Positions 1 to 8,492 of a stretch of DNA of 64,000 nucleotides are shown one piece after another (positions within the stretch are counted from its first letter, which is position 1; each line of letters begins with the position of its first letter). The position numbers and the translations under genes are program-made. This DNA is from CAWBRT01 sp963696525. GTDB taxonomy: Bacteria; Acidobacteriota; Terriglobia; Terriglobales; Acidobacteriaceae. The stretch is from assembly GCA_963696525.1 (NCBI GenBank), contig CAVOKO010000011.1, positions 310,001 through 374,000 on the forward strand, in the 5' to 3' direction. The notes beneath the pieces are model-generated. The model had not been told where the DNA came from. It worked only from the letters and a program-made list of their open reading frames with translations, and searched no databases.

Positions 1-105
1 GGCGTCGTGAACCCGGCCAGCGGCAGCTTTGTCCGGCACGGGTGAAGGCAATTTGCTGCGAGGCACTTGCAACCCTGATTCAGAATTCAGGTATCATCGG
101 GGCTT

Positions 106-600
106 ATGGCACAGCACTGCATTCATTGCGGCACCGAAGTTTACGACGAGGGCAATTACTGTCACGTGTGCGGCAAGAGCAAGGCGGGAATCCCAAGTAG
201 CTCCGGCCCAGCTCCAAAGCCCATAGTCCTGCCGCCAGATGAGGAGAGAACGTTTTTTCAAGATGGAACCGTCATCGTAACCAATACTCATTTCACGGTG
301 CCAGGGCGAATTTTTTCCATGTCAGATGTTAAAGGCGTGCGCTTTGAAAGAACGCAGGCGACCAGATCGTGGCCTACGGCTCTCTATCTTCTTGGACTGG
401 GATCTTTTCTCGCACGGCTTTACCGCTTCGGCCTGATCCTGCTTATCGTCGGGGCTCTGCTCAATACAATTTCCAGGCCGAAGTTCACGATTGTGCTGGA
501 TAGCGCATCCGGTGAGGTTCGGGCTTTTACGAGCAGCGATCGTGATTACATTTATCAAATTGTGGAAGCGCTCAAGCAGGCCATTGCGTATCGCCAATAG
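106..600 (+). CDS. zinc-ribbon membrane protein, DUF6232-like
   Basis: A 164-residue protein. It opens with a zinc-ribbon knuckle (C5, C8, C19, C22) and a short linker. A beta-rich segment resembling DUF6232 follows (starting near F49-Q-D-G-T and including S-D-V-K-G-V). One hydrophobic stretch at about residues 90-120 is probably one or two membrane segments. DUF6232 proteins have no established role, so only the architecture can be stated. The ATG at 106 directly precedes the conserved CxxC, so the start is well placed. A hairpin with a T-run follows the stop. It is a single-gene unit, separated from the sugar genes downstream, which face it on the other strand. Confidence 0.75.
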   Translation: MAQHCIHCGTEVYDEGNYCHVCGKSKAGIPSSSGPAPKPIVLPPDEERTFFQDGTVIVTNTHFTVPGRIFSMSDVKGVRFERTQATRSWPTALYLLGLGSFLARLYRFGLILLIVGALLNTISRPKFTIVLDSASGEVRAFTSSDRDYIYQIVEALKQAIAYRQ

Positions 601-630
601 CGAATCGGGGGCCGCTCCCAAGTCAGGGTC

Positions 631-658
631 GCCGCTACGCAACACCTGAGCGGCTTTT
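631..658 (+). terminator. putative rho-independent terminator
   Basis: GCCGCT (631-636) and AGCGGC (649-654) form a 6-bp stem with a 12-nt loop, followed by TTTT. It lies 30 bp after the stop of the zinc-ribbon gene. The stem is short, so it is a moderate candidate. Confidence 0.45.
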
Positions 659-701
659 CGAGCGGAGCGCTCAAGTCCCCGTTGCGTCCAGCGCATCGGT
701 T

Positions 702-1367
702 TTATTGGTTCATCGATCGGGCAAGTGGCAGTGGCTCCGCCTTCATGCGCCGCCGGAAAGCGTCTTTCAACCCTGGGTCTGTGATGGAGTTTACATCGAC
801 CAATTCCTTTATGCCAGGATACTCGAGCGCAGGCAGAATGGCGTCATCCGGTAAGCTGCTGACGATCTCGGCGAAGGAACGATGCGTCATCTCGGAGACT
901 CGTGTCAGCTTATCCCGATACTCCTTTTGCGGGACAGCCCGGTGAGCCGGGTAACCTGCTCCCCGCTCGACGCCGAATAAGCGGTCGAAGATGAATCTCA
1001 GGTTGACGTCTCCAGCCCAGCCGTAACCCTGGTGTAAGGCCAGAGAGATGCAATTGCCGCCATTGATTTGCATGAACAGCCATGCGTCGAGGCCGTTGAG
1101 AATGTGTCCGCAGAACACGCCGGGATATTGCATCGCGGAGTTCAGGTAACCCTGACCTGTCCCGCACCCCCCTACGACGAAGTCAACCCGATTTAGATGG
1201 AGCAGAATAGCGGTCAACAGGCCCGTCTGGATATAGGACAGCTCCGGTTTTGCGCCGGTTATGGTCATTCCGGCATTGATGATTTCGTGTCCTCGACCCT
1301 GCAGGGCTGCGAGTATATCGGCGTTGCGATTCGCGGCGCTAGTTTCGTTAATCACTGCGATTCTCAC
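702..1367 (-). CDS. RpiB/LacA/LacB-family sugar isomerase
   Basis: A 221-residue aldose-ketose isomerase of the RpiB/LacAB fold. It has an N-terminal Rossmann-like strand (RIAVINE) and the active-site loop VVGGCGTGQGY with the catalytic-base cysteine at C68. It is longer than classical RpiB (about 150 residues) because of a C-terminal helical extension. The start is a GTG at 1367 preceded by AGGGG eight bases upstream; a longer reading frame upstream has no family similarity. It is divergent from the TIM-barrel isomerase at 1659 and so flanks the sugar-import operon. Members of this branch act on phosphorylated or sulfonated C4-C6 sugars; the substrate cannot be read from sequence. A second, more canonical RpiB lies at 11080-11592. 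Confidence 0.85.
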   Translation of the reverse strand: MRIAVINETSAANRNADILAALQGRGHEIINAGMTITGAKPELSYIQTGLLTAILLHLNRVDFVVGGCGTGQGYLNSAMQYPGVFCGHILNGLDAWLFMQINGGNCISLALHQGYGWAGDVNLRFIFDRLFGVERGAGYPAHRAVPQKEYRDKLTRVSEMTHRSFAEIVSSLPDDAILPALEYPGIKELVDVNSITDPGLKDAFRRRMKAEPLPLARSMNQ

Positions 1368-1603
1368 TTGGATAACCCCTTCTCTGGTCTGTCTATCGGC
1401 AGATCGTGTCTCAACCGCATGAGATTGCTGTCCTGAGATACCTTCCGCCCTACTATAACACCGCGCTCGCACCGGTCCTCGGCAAGATAAAGCAATTTGC
1501 TCGCGAGGTATTCTAGGACAAAGCGGACAGCTTCGTATTCGTTGTTTTGATGAGCCGTATGCTTGATTTGGCCTGTTAGGAATTTGAAACACCGTAAAAT
1601 GCC

Positions 1604-1630
1604 TTGACAACACCGGCGATATGGGATACT
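1604..1630 (+). promoter_or_regulatory. putative sigma-70 promoter of the sugar operon
   Basis: A perfect TTGACA (1604-1609) is followed after 15 bp by GATACT (1625-1630), which matches TATAAT at four of six positions. It lies 29 bp upstream of the first sugar-operon ATG. The spacer is shorter than ideal, so this is a candidate only. Confidence 0.4.
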
Positions 1631-1637
1631 GATTTTA

Positions 1638-1653
1638 GTTTCCACTTGGAAAC
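1638..1653 (+). promoter_or_regulatory. palindrome GTTTCC-acTT-GGAAAC over the leader
   Basis: A perfect 6-bp inverted repeat with a 4-bp spacer sits just downstream of the putative promoter and ends five bases before the ATG at 1659. Its position would suit a repressor operator. It could also be an mRNA hairpin that masks the ribosome-binding site. No dedicated repressor gene is present in the window. Confidence 0.4.
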
Positions 1654-1658
1654 CGAAG

Positions 1659-2465
1659 ATGAAACTGGGATTGGCCATTGCTTCAGAAAAGGCCCTGCCG
1701 TCCGCCTTTGTAGTCTTCCGGGATAAACTAGCGAATAGCATCCGAAAGGTGGCTCAACTGGGATATGACGGGGTTGAGCTTGCCCTGCTCGACTCCAGCC
1801 AGGTGAGTCTCCCTGAAATCAAAGCACTGCTCAAAGAGTATCGGCTCGAATTGCCCGTGATCTCGACGGGCCAGGTTTTTGCCGACGCCAAGCTCTGGCT
1901 CACCCACGCGGATGCGATCATCAGGCAAAGGACTGTCCAGCGGCTGAAAAGCCTGATTGATCTAGCCAGTGACTTTGGGGCCATGGTCAATATCGGAAGG
2001 GTCAGGGGACCACTAGACCTTCAAGACCCAACAGCATCCGAGGAAAGGTTCCTTGAAGGAATCCGGGAATGTGGAGAGTATGGAAGCAGTCGCGGAGTCA
2101 GAATCCTTCTTGAGCCCGTCAACCGCTATGAGATCAATTTCATCAACAGCGTTCTGGACGGGATGGAGATACTTAAGAAGATTGGCACTGGACAGATCTT
2201 CCTGATGCCCGACCTCTTTCATATGAACATTGAGGATGCCTCCATTGGCGGCAGCCTAAAGGCGGCAAAGGACGCGATCGCTTACGTCCATTTTGCCGAC
2301 AGCAACCGCTGGGCTCCCGGGGATGGCCATCTCGATTTTCCCGGGATCATTAGTATCCTTAACGAGATCGGCTATGCTGGCTATGTCACCCTCGAAATAC
2401 TTCCGTATCCCGATCCGGACACCGCCGCATCCAGGGGAATTAAGTATCTACGGAAATTTATCTAA
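1659..2465 (+). CDS. TIM-barrel sugar phosphate isomerase/epimerase
   Basis: A 268-residue protein of the xylose-isomerase-like TIM-barrel family (AP-endonuclease-2 fold), which includes D-tagatose 3-epimerase, UlaE/SgbU epimerases, hydroxypyruvate isomerases and D-apiose isomerase. Metal-ligand positions are visible: E152 (LLEPVNRYE), D185 and H188 (MPDLFHMN), H211 (YVHFADSNR) and E246 (VTLEILP), each on its expected strand. The length is normal for the family. It is the first gene of the rightward sugar operon and lies 93 bp before the binding-protein gene. The exact isomerisation is not determinable; conversion of an imported aldose to a ketose, or a 3-epimerisation, are the main options. 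Confidence 0.8.
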   Translation: MKLGLAIASEKALPSAFVVFRDKLANSIRKVAQLGYDGVELALLDSSQVSLPEIKALLKEYRLELPVISTGQVFADAKLWLTHADAIIRQRTVQRLKSLIDLASDFGAMVNIGRVRGPLDLQDPTASEERFLEGIRECGEYGSSRGVRILLEPVNRYEINFINSVLDGMEILKKIGTGQIFLMPDLFHMNIEDASIGGSLKAAKDAIAYVHFADSNRWAPGDGHLDFPGIISILNEIGYAGYVTLEILPYPDPDTAASRGIKYLRKFI

Positions 2466-2558
2466 GGACTTCGGTGAACCACGGGAACAGACTCCCGCAG
2501 GCCTCATGCGATAGACTGTGACCCGCAATCAACATCAAGAGAGGAAGGAAACTTCATC

Positions 2559-3527
2559 GTGAAAAAAGTCGTGCTCGCTATCGCAGTACTGGTGATTACA
2601 TCATCGTTAAGTTTTTCGGCCGACAAGAAAGTTGTGGTGGGCTTTTCGCAAATCGGTGCGGAAAATCCGTGGCGAACTGAGATGTCTGAAAACATTAAAG
2701 ATGCCTTCGCAAAAGCAGGGATGACACTGAAGTTTTCCGATGCGCAGGGGAAGCAAGAGAACCAGATTAAAGCCCTTCGATCTTTCATAGCGCAAAAGGT
2801 GGATGTAATTATCCTTGCCCCGGTCGTCGCAACCGGTTGGGACGCTGTTCTAAAAGAAATAAAGGATAAACACATTCCACTGATTGTGGTAAATCGAAAA
2901 CTTACGGTTAGTGTTGGTAAACCGGAAGATTATTACCTGACCTTTGTTGGACCGGATAATACGCAGGCCGGAAAAATAGCAGCCCAATTTGTTTTTGATA
3001 CTTTCAAAAATAAGCCTGGTCCTGTCAACATCATTGAGCTTCAAGGAACGGTTGGGGCAAGCACGGCGGTCGAAAGGAAACTGGGCTTTGATGAAGCTTT
3101 GAAATCTCAACCAAGATTTAAAATAATCGCATCTCAATCCGGAGATTACACCAGGGCTAAAGGCAAAGAGGCAGCAGAGGCCATGATCAAAGCTGCCAAG
3201 GCTAAAGGTCAGAAGATCGATGTCCTATGGTCGCATGGGGATGACGAAGGTATCGGCGGAGCGCAGGCGCTGACAGAAGCCGGCCTAAAGCCCGGGAAAG
3301 ACGTTATTGTCGTCTCCGTGGACGGCCTGAAGATTACGTTTGAAGAAATGGTTGCCGGTAGATACAACGCAACCGTTGAAAACCCGAATAAGTACGGACC
3401 GAAATGCGTGGAGTTAGTAAGAACGATCGTTGCCGGTAAAGAAAACACCATACCAAAGAATATTTGGCTGAACTTTACACTCTATACCGCCGCAACGGCC
3501 GCAAGAGACCTGCCTACTCGCCAGTAA
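2559..3527 (+). CDS. periplasmic sugar-binding protein, YtfQ-like
   Basis: A 322-residue solute-binding protein of the pentose/hexose cluster B family. Residues 1-20 are a Sec signal peptide ending in S-F-S-A. The mature protein shows the family signatures VGFSQIGAENPWR, KQENQIKALRSF and LAPVVATGW, which closely resemble E. coli YtfQ, the galactofuranose-binding component. It delivers sugar to the permeases at 7446 and 8489. The start is a GTG at 2559 with a strong GAGGAAGGAA ribosome-binding site eight bases upstream. Split transketolase genes separate it from its ATPase, an unusual order that ties the transketolase to the imported sugar. Confidence 0.88.
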   Translation: MKKVVLAIAVLVITSSLSFSADKKVVVGFSQIGAENPWRTEMSENIKDAFAKAGMTLKFSDAQGKQENQIKALRSFIAQKVDVIILAPVVATGWDAVLKEIKDKHIPLIVVNRKLTVSVGKPEDYYLTFVGPDNTQAGKIAAQFVFDTFKNKPGPVNIIELQGTVGASTAVERKLGFDEALKSQPRFKIIASQSGDYTRAKGKEAAEAMIKAAKAKGQKIDVLWSHGDDEGIGGAQALTEAGLKPGKDVIVVSVDGLKITFEEMVAGRYNATVENPNKYGPKCVELVRTIVAGKENTIPKNIWLNFTLYTAATAARDLPTRQ

Positions 3528-3770
3528 GGTAACGTTCAACCGCGCCGGGAGATACTTAAGAGCGACGCATGGCAAGCACCAGAAGGGGATGTGGGGGACG
3601 CCGCGATCCTACCCGAGGTAGTCCTCCTATCCTGGCGTCGGTTTCGGACGGACCATAAAGCGCGTTCGATAGGGAGAGTTTGGATTTGATTTTTAGCTAC
3701 ATTGTTATTTCCAGCCGCCTGCCATAAGAATCGTTAACGAGCTGGGGCAATAGAAGGGATTGCGAGGGAT
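3528..3770. other. intergenic gap between binding protein and transketolase
   Basis: This 243-bp stretch has no convincing coding frame. It is partly GC-rich and hairpin-prone between about 3595 and 3650. It may attenuate expression so that the binding protein is made in excess, but no clear terminator T-run is visible. Confidence 0.3.
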
Positions 3771-4610
3771 ATGCCTTATTCTCCGGAGAAAAAAGAATAT
3801 TTCAAGAACCTGACTCGAGAGATCCGGCTGGCCGTTTTGAAAATGATCTATGAAGCTGGCTCCGGACATCCAGGGGGTTCACTCTCTGCAGTAGAGCTTA
3901 TTACCACGCTCTATTTTGACAAGATGAGAGTGGATCCGGGCAATCCGAAGTGGGAGAACCGGGACCGGTTCATTCCCTCGAAAGGTCATTGTGCGCCGAC
4001 CCTCTACGCCGTTTTAGCTGAAAAAGGGTTTTTCCCAAAGTACGAATTGAATACGTTTCGTCGTTTTAATAGCATTCTTCAGGGACACCCTGATTTGTTG
4101 AAGACTCCGGGGGTGGATATGTCAACCGGATCCCTGGGACATGGTCCCTCCGTTGGGTTAGGAATGGCCTTAGCGGGCCGACTTTCGAAGAAGGACTTTT
4201 ACGTCTATGTCCTAATCGGCTGCGGCGAGATGGACGAAGGCCAAATATGGGAAGCAGCGATGGCTGCGGCGAAGTTCAAGCTCGATCATCTCATTGTTCT
4301 TCTCGATTACAACCGCTATCAGCTCGACGGGGCTATGGACGACGTCATGCCGCTCGGAGACGTCATAGGCAAATGGAAATCATTCGGCTGGAATGTGATC
4401 GAGGTCAATGGCCATGAATCTGAAGACATCTCCGAAGGGATCGATAGAGCCCAGAAGACGAAAAATGTCCCTTCTATCCTAATCGCCCGTACGGTGAAAG
4501 GAAAGGGTGTATCGTTCATGGAGAATACACATGTTTGGCACGGGAAACAGATTTCCGAGCAAGAGTACGCGCAGGCGGTGAGAGAGTTGGCGGAGGCAAT
4601 CCATGCTTAA
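3771..4610 (+). CDS. transketolase, N-terminal (TPP-binding) subunit
   Basis: A 279-residue split-type transketolase alpha subunit (thiamine-diphosphate-binding half). It shows the family motifs SGHPGGSLSAVEL (31-43), SKGHC (70-74), TGSLGHGPSVGLGMA (119-133), and the metal-binding loop running to N181 (LLDYN). In that loop the usual GDGE reads GCGE (G150, C151): the magnesium-binding Asp is a Cys. With the C-terminal subunit it should move a two-carbon ketol unit between a ketose and an aldose. Its stop overlaps the start of the partner by eight bases, so the two are translationally coupled. It sits inside a sugar-ABC operon rather than a pentose-phosphate cluster, which suggests a dedicated catabolic substrate. 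Confidence 0.88.
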   Translation: MPYSPEKKEYFKNLTREIRLAVLKMIYEAGSGHPGGSLSAVELITTLYFDKMRVDPGNPKWENRDRFIPSKGHCAPTLYAVLAEKGFFPKYELNTFRRFNSILQGHPDLLKTPGVDMSTGSLGHGPSVGLGMALAGRLSKKDFYVYVLIGCGEMDEGQIWEAAMAAAKFKLDHLIVLLDYNRYQLDGAMDDVMPLGDVIGKWKSFGWNVIEVNGHESEDISEGIDRAQKTKNVPSILIARTVKGKGVSFMENTHVWHGKQISEQEYAQAVRELAEAIHA

Positions 4611-5538
4611 GATGATAGCCCTCAGAGATAGCTTCGGTGAAGCATTGGTTGAGTTGGGTAGAGAAAACAGCGAGGTAGTGGTTCTGGATGCCGACGTATC
4701 TTCATCCACGAAAACAGCCCTCTTTGGGAAGGCATTCCCGGATCGGTTCTTTAATTTTGGGATAGCTGAGGCCAACATGATGGATGCGGCGGCTGGTTTT
4801 GCTACCGTGGGAAAGATTCCTTTTGCCAGCACCTTTGGCTTCCTAACTACCCTGAGAGCAGGAGAGCAGGTAAGAAGCTCGATTGCTTATCCAAATCTAA
4901 ATGTAAAGGTCTGCGGGAGTTACGGAGGGCTTTCCGATTCTTTCGACGGGGTCTCTCACCAAACTATCTACGATCTGGCAATCATGAGAGCGACTCCGAA
5001 CATGACGGTGGTCGTCGCGTCCGATGATATTCTCACCCGGAGGGCGGTGCAGGCCATTGCAAAATATCGAGGACCGGTTTATTTAAGGTTATGTCGAAAT
5101 GAGGTTCCGGTTCTGGAGAATGAAGACCGTACTTTTGAGATCGGGAAAGGTATCCTCTTACGAGAGGGGTCGGACGTGACCATTCTGGTCACAGGGGTTT
5201 TGGTATCGAAGGCCCTCGACGCAGCCGAGCGGTTAAAGAAAGAGGGAGTTCACGCCAGAGTGATTGAGATCCACACCTTGAAGCCTTTGGATGAAGAGAT
5301 AATCATTAAGGCGGCACGAGAGACAAAGGGCATTGTAACGGTCGAGGAACACAGCAGTATTGGCGGGCTGGGATCGGCTGTAGCGGAGTGCGTGGTTAAG
5401 CACTGTCCTGTGAGAGTGGAAATAATAGCGATCCGGGATACCTTCGCCGAGACCGGTCCCTATGACGTCCTTCTCGAAAAATATGTCCTGACCAATCACT
5501 CGATTGAGAGAAGTTGCAGGACACTGCTTGAGGCATAA
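4603..5538 (+). CDS. transketolase, C-terminal subunit
   Basis: A 311-residue transketolase beta subunit (pyrimidine-binding plus C-terminal domain). Visible motifs include ALRDSFGEALVEL at the N-terminus, VVLDADVSSSTK, FFNFGIAEANMMDAAAGFA (the glutamate that activates TPP lies in GIAEANM), and the C-terminal IHTLKPLDEEIIIKAA and VEEHSSIGGLGSA signatures. ATG at 4603 lies inside the end of the upstream subunit gene (8-base overlap). Separate subunits of about 280 and 310 residues are the normal arrangement for split transketolases, including apulose-4-phosphate transketolase (AptAB) and the sulfofructose transketolase of sulfoglycolysis (SqwGH). The substrate is inferred only from context. 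Confidence 0.88.
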   Translation: MLKMIALRDSFGEALVELGRENSEVVVLDADVSSSTKTALFGKAFPDRFFNFGIAEANMMDAAAGFATVGKIPFASTFGFLTTLRAGEQVRSSIAYPNLNVKVCGSYGGLSDSFDGVSHQTIYDLAIMRATPNMTVVVASDDILTRRAVQAIAKYRGPVYLRLCRNEVPVLENEDRTFEIGKGILLREGSDVTILVTGVLVSKALDAAERLKKEGVHARVIEIHTLKPLDEEIIIKAARETKGIVTVEEHSSIGGLGSAVAECVVKHCPVRVEIIAIRDTFAETGPYDVLLEKYVLTNHSIERSCRTLLEA

Positions 5539-5807
5539 CTTTCGATGCGGACGAAGAGGAATAGTGTAGCAGTGAGGGATATGCCAAGGACCACCGATAA
5601 CTTAGGTTCCTATCGAACCGCGTCCGTCAACAGAGGGCCCGTCGCTTCATTAAACAAAATGATCATGACCCGCCAGCTCCAGCCCGGCTCCCGGAATACG
5701 AGGGCTTCTGGAGTAGCCATCCTGCCGGCCCGGATTCAGTGAAGTTATTCGGAGCCCACAGCTCGCAGTCGCGGAATCGATCCCACAATAATCTGGGGGC
5801 ATAACAT
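5539..5807. other. intergenic spacer before the ABC ATPase
   Basis: This 269-bp stretch has no supported gene. A 65-codon open frame at 5545-5742 lacks a ribosome-binding site and any family pattern. No clear terminator is seen, so the transketolase and transporter genes may still be co-transcribed. Confidence 0.3.
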
Positions 5808-7358
5808 ATGAATGACAATAGCGAACTGCTGGTCATGAGAAATATTACCAAACGTTTTCCCGGTGTTGTTGCCCTCTCCGATGTTACTTTCCAGCTTAAA
5901 CAAGGTGAAATTCACGGCATTGTGGGCGAAAATGGAGCCGGTAAATCTACCCTGATTAAGGTATTAACTGGGGCGGAGTCTCTGGAATCGGGGGAAATAT
6001 TCCTGTCGGGCAAAGGAATCGAGCCGAAATCACCTCATCATGCTCAATTATTGGGAATCAGTACCGTGTATCAGGAGGTGAACCTGTGCCCGCATCTCTC
6101 TGTGGCTGAAAATATATTTATCGGACGACAACCGATGAAGAATGGCCACATCGATTGGAAAGAGATCAACAAGAGGTCCGAAGAGGCGCTTGCACGCTTG
6201 AATATCAAATTGGACGTGACATCGACTCTGGATGAATATTCCGTAGCCATTCAGCAGATGGTGGCCATTTCAAGGGCACTCGATACTTCGGCCAGGGTAT
6301 TGATACTTGATGAACCCACTTCCAGCCTAGACAAGCATGAGGCGTCGAATTTGTTTGCGGTCATGCGCAAATTAAAAAACGAAGGTATCGGAATTGTATT
6401 CATCTCTCATTTTATAGATCAGATATATAGCATTACGGATAGAATCACGATTCTTAGAAACGGGGAGTGTGTTGGAACCTTCGAAACCTCCGACCTGCCC
6501 AGAGGTCAGCTGGTTGCGAAAATGATCGGTAGAGAACTTCAGGACTTCGAAAGCTGGGTCGGGGCGAGGAAAGCCCGCAGCGAAGCCGACAGCCCAGTGA
6601 CGAAGACATTTTATTGTGGAAAGCAGCTTGGCCGAAAGGGCATGATCGAACCGGTAGATATTTCAATTGCTAAAGGCGAGGTCATGGGCTTGGCCGGGCT
6701 ATTAGGTTCGGGGCGTACAGAGACAGCGAGATTAATATTTGGGGTTGACAAAGCAGATAGCGGTAAGAGCTATATTAGCGACAAAGAGGTCGCCATTAAC
6801 TCTCCGCAAGACGCCGTTAGACTAGGAATGGGATTTTGTCCAGAAAATAGAAAAAGTGAAAGTATCATTGCCGATTTAACGGTTAGAGAAAACATAATTC
6901 TTGCTTTGCAAGCGAAGAAAGGATTGACACAATCTATACCGCGAAGAGTACAGGAAGAAACAGCTACCAAATTTATTGCTTTGTTAAATATAAGCACTCC
7001 GGGCTGCGAGCAACTAGTTAAACATTTGAGCGGCGGCAACCAGCAAAAAGTGATCATTGCAAGATGGCTTGCGACGGAACCTTCCCTATTGATTCTTGAT
7101 GAGCCTACTCGGGGCATCGATGTCGGCGCTAAAGCTGAGATACAGGCGATTATTGTTAACCTAGCCAAGGAAGGAATGGCTGTTTTGTTTATTTCCTCGG
7201 AATTGGAAGAAATGGTTCGTTGCTGCGAGAGAGTCACAGTTTATAGGGACAAGAAGACGATTGGGGAACTTGGTAAGGGCGAGATCAGTGAGCAAGGAAT
7301 CATGCATACGATTTCAGGAGGAAATGGCGATCTAGCGGTGAGGACCGATGAACCGTGA
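5808..7358 (+). CDS. sugar ABC transporter ATPase, duplicated (RbsA/MglA/YtfR type)
   Basis: A 516-residue ATPase with two ABC domains. Domain 1 has Walker A GENGAGKST (40-48) and Walker B with LILDEPTSSLD; its signature is degenerate (YSVAIQQ), as usual in this family. Domain 2 has the typical degenerate Walker A LLGSGRTETAR, a true signature LSGGNQQK and Walker B LILDEPTRGID. The length is normal. It energises sugar import through the two permeases that follow. G+C is markedly lower than in the flanking chromosome. Together with the YtfQ-like receptor and two permease types this is a complete carbohydrate uptake (CUT2) system. Confidence 0.92.
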   Translation: MNDNSELLVMRNITKRFPGVVALSDVTFQLKQGEIHGIVGENGAGKSTLIKVLTGAESLESGEIFLSGKGIEPKSPHHAQLLGISTVYQEVNLCPHLSVAENIFIGRQPMKNGHIDWKEINKRSEEALARLNIKLDVTSTLDEYSVAIQQMVAISRALDTSARVLILDEPTSSLDKHEASNLFAVMRKLKNEGIGIVFISHFIDQIYSITDRITILRNGECVGTFETSDLPRGQLVAKMIGRELQDFESWVGARKARSEADSPVTKTFYCGKQLGRKGMIEPVDISIAKGEVMGLAGLLGSGRTETARLIFGVDKADSGKSYISDKEVAINSPQDAVRLGMGFCPENRKSESIIADLTVRENIILALQAKKGLTQSIPRRVQEETATKFIALLNISTPGCEQLVKHLSGGNQQKVIIARWLATEPSLLILDEPTRGIDVGAKAEIQAIIVNLAKEGMAVLFISSELEEMVRCCERVTVYRDKKTIGELGKGEISEQGIMHTISGGNGDLAVRTDEP

Positions 7359-7445
7359 CGCGGGCGCCAAGAACGCGGCGGGCATTGCTTCTAACGTTCT
7401 GTACACGGCGCATTTTGACTGCTGGATACTGATCTTGAGGTACAT

Positions 7446-8492
7446 ATGAAACAGGGTCTAAAAAAAGGAATCGCGAGCCATCAAATATTTTGGCCTTTAA
7501 TCGGTTTGGCACTATTACTTTTGTTCAATTTCGTATTTACCAAGAACTTTTTTCTTCTGGAAATGAAAGATGGCCACCTTTATGGAAGTTTAATCGACAT
7601 TTTGAACCGTGCGTCCGTTCTCATGCTTTTAACGATCGGGATGACGTTGGTGATCGCTTCTGGCGGAATTGATATTTCGGTCGGGTCCATTATGGCGATC
7701 GCAAGCTCGAGTATTGCTATGTTGCTGAGCGGCAAGATGGTCGAGGTGAATGGAGCCCAGCAATTTGCGTCCAATCTCTCGTTGGGATCTGCGCTTCTAT
7801 TGACGTTGGGATTCGCGTTGTTATTGGGGCTCTGGAATGGTGTACTCGTTTCATACTTTGGGCTGCAGGCCATTGTGGCAACGTTAATCCTCCTGGTAGC
7901 CGGGAGGGGAATTGCTCAATTAATAACGAGCGGAAATGTAATTACGGTTTATCATGAGCGATTTTTTTATATTGGGGGCGGCTTTCTCTTTGGCTTTCCG
8001 GTTTCCATATTTATCGTTGTTGCGGTTTTTGCACTCACAATGATGTGCGTCAAGAAGACGCCGTTTGGACTATTTCTTGAAACCGTCGGAATCAATAGAG
8101 TCGCGGCCCGATTTTCCGGTATCAACGTTCCTCTCATAACGTTGATTTGTTATTCGATCAGCGGACTGTGCGCGGGTATGGCCGGAATCTTGATGACTTC
8201 AGAAGTGAGATCATCGGACCCCAACACGATGGGAAACTTCATTGAGTTAGATGCCATTTTGGCTTTTGCGATTGCTGGGAATTCCATGGCGGGCGGTAAA
8301 TTTTCACTGGGCGCAAGCATGGTTGGGGCGTTAATCATACAAACCATTCGAACGACGATCTATTCAAGAGGGGTTGCGCCTGAGATTATGCTGGTGGTAA
8401 ATGCCGTGATCGTGATTATTATTTGCTCGTTGCAGTCCGAGAGGGTCAAGACAACGATAGCGAAAATGCAGTGGAAACTAGGAAGAGCATGA
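7446..8492 (+). CDS. sugar ABC transporter permease (RbsC/YtfT type)
   Basis: A 348-residue CUT2 permease with eight to ten hydrophobic segments. The conserved cytoplasmic coupling region is recognisable (SGGIDISVGSIMAIAS; AVGINR-type loop written here as TVGINRVAARFSGI). ATG at 7446 is preceded by TTGAGG. The end overlaps the next permease by ATGA. E. coli ytfT is the nearest functional analogue by gene order (ytfQ-R-T-yjfF). It is one of the most AT-rich genes of the window. Confidence 0.9.
   Translation: MKQGLKKGIASHQIFWPLIGLALLLLFNFVFTKNFFLLEMKDGHLYGSLIDILNRASVLMLLTIGMTLVIASGGIDISVGSIMAIASSSIAMLLSGKMVEVNGAQQFASNLSLGSALLLTLGFALLLGLWNGVLVSYFGLQAIVATLILLVAGRGIAQLITSGNVITVYHERFFYIGGGFLFGFPVSIFIVVAVFALTMMCVKKTPFGLFLETVGINRVAARFSGINVPLITLICYSISGLCAGMAGILMTSEVRSSDPNTMGNFIELDAILAFAIAGNSMAGGKFSLGASMVGALIIQTIRTTIYSRGVAPEIMLVVNAVIVIIICSLQSERVKTTIAKMQWKLGRA

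Noticed and set aside
1..45. Open frame ending TGA at 43-45 (…NPASGSFVRHG)
   Set aside because: Could be the tail of an upstream gene, but 14 codons are too few to support it and other frames are equally open.
5545..5742. 65-codon open frame between transketolase and ATPase
   Set aside because: No ribosome-binding site and composition unlike neighbouring genes.
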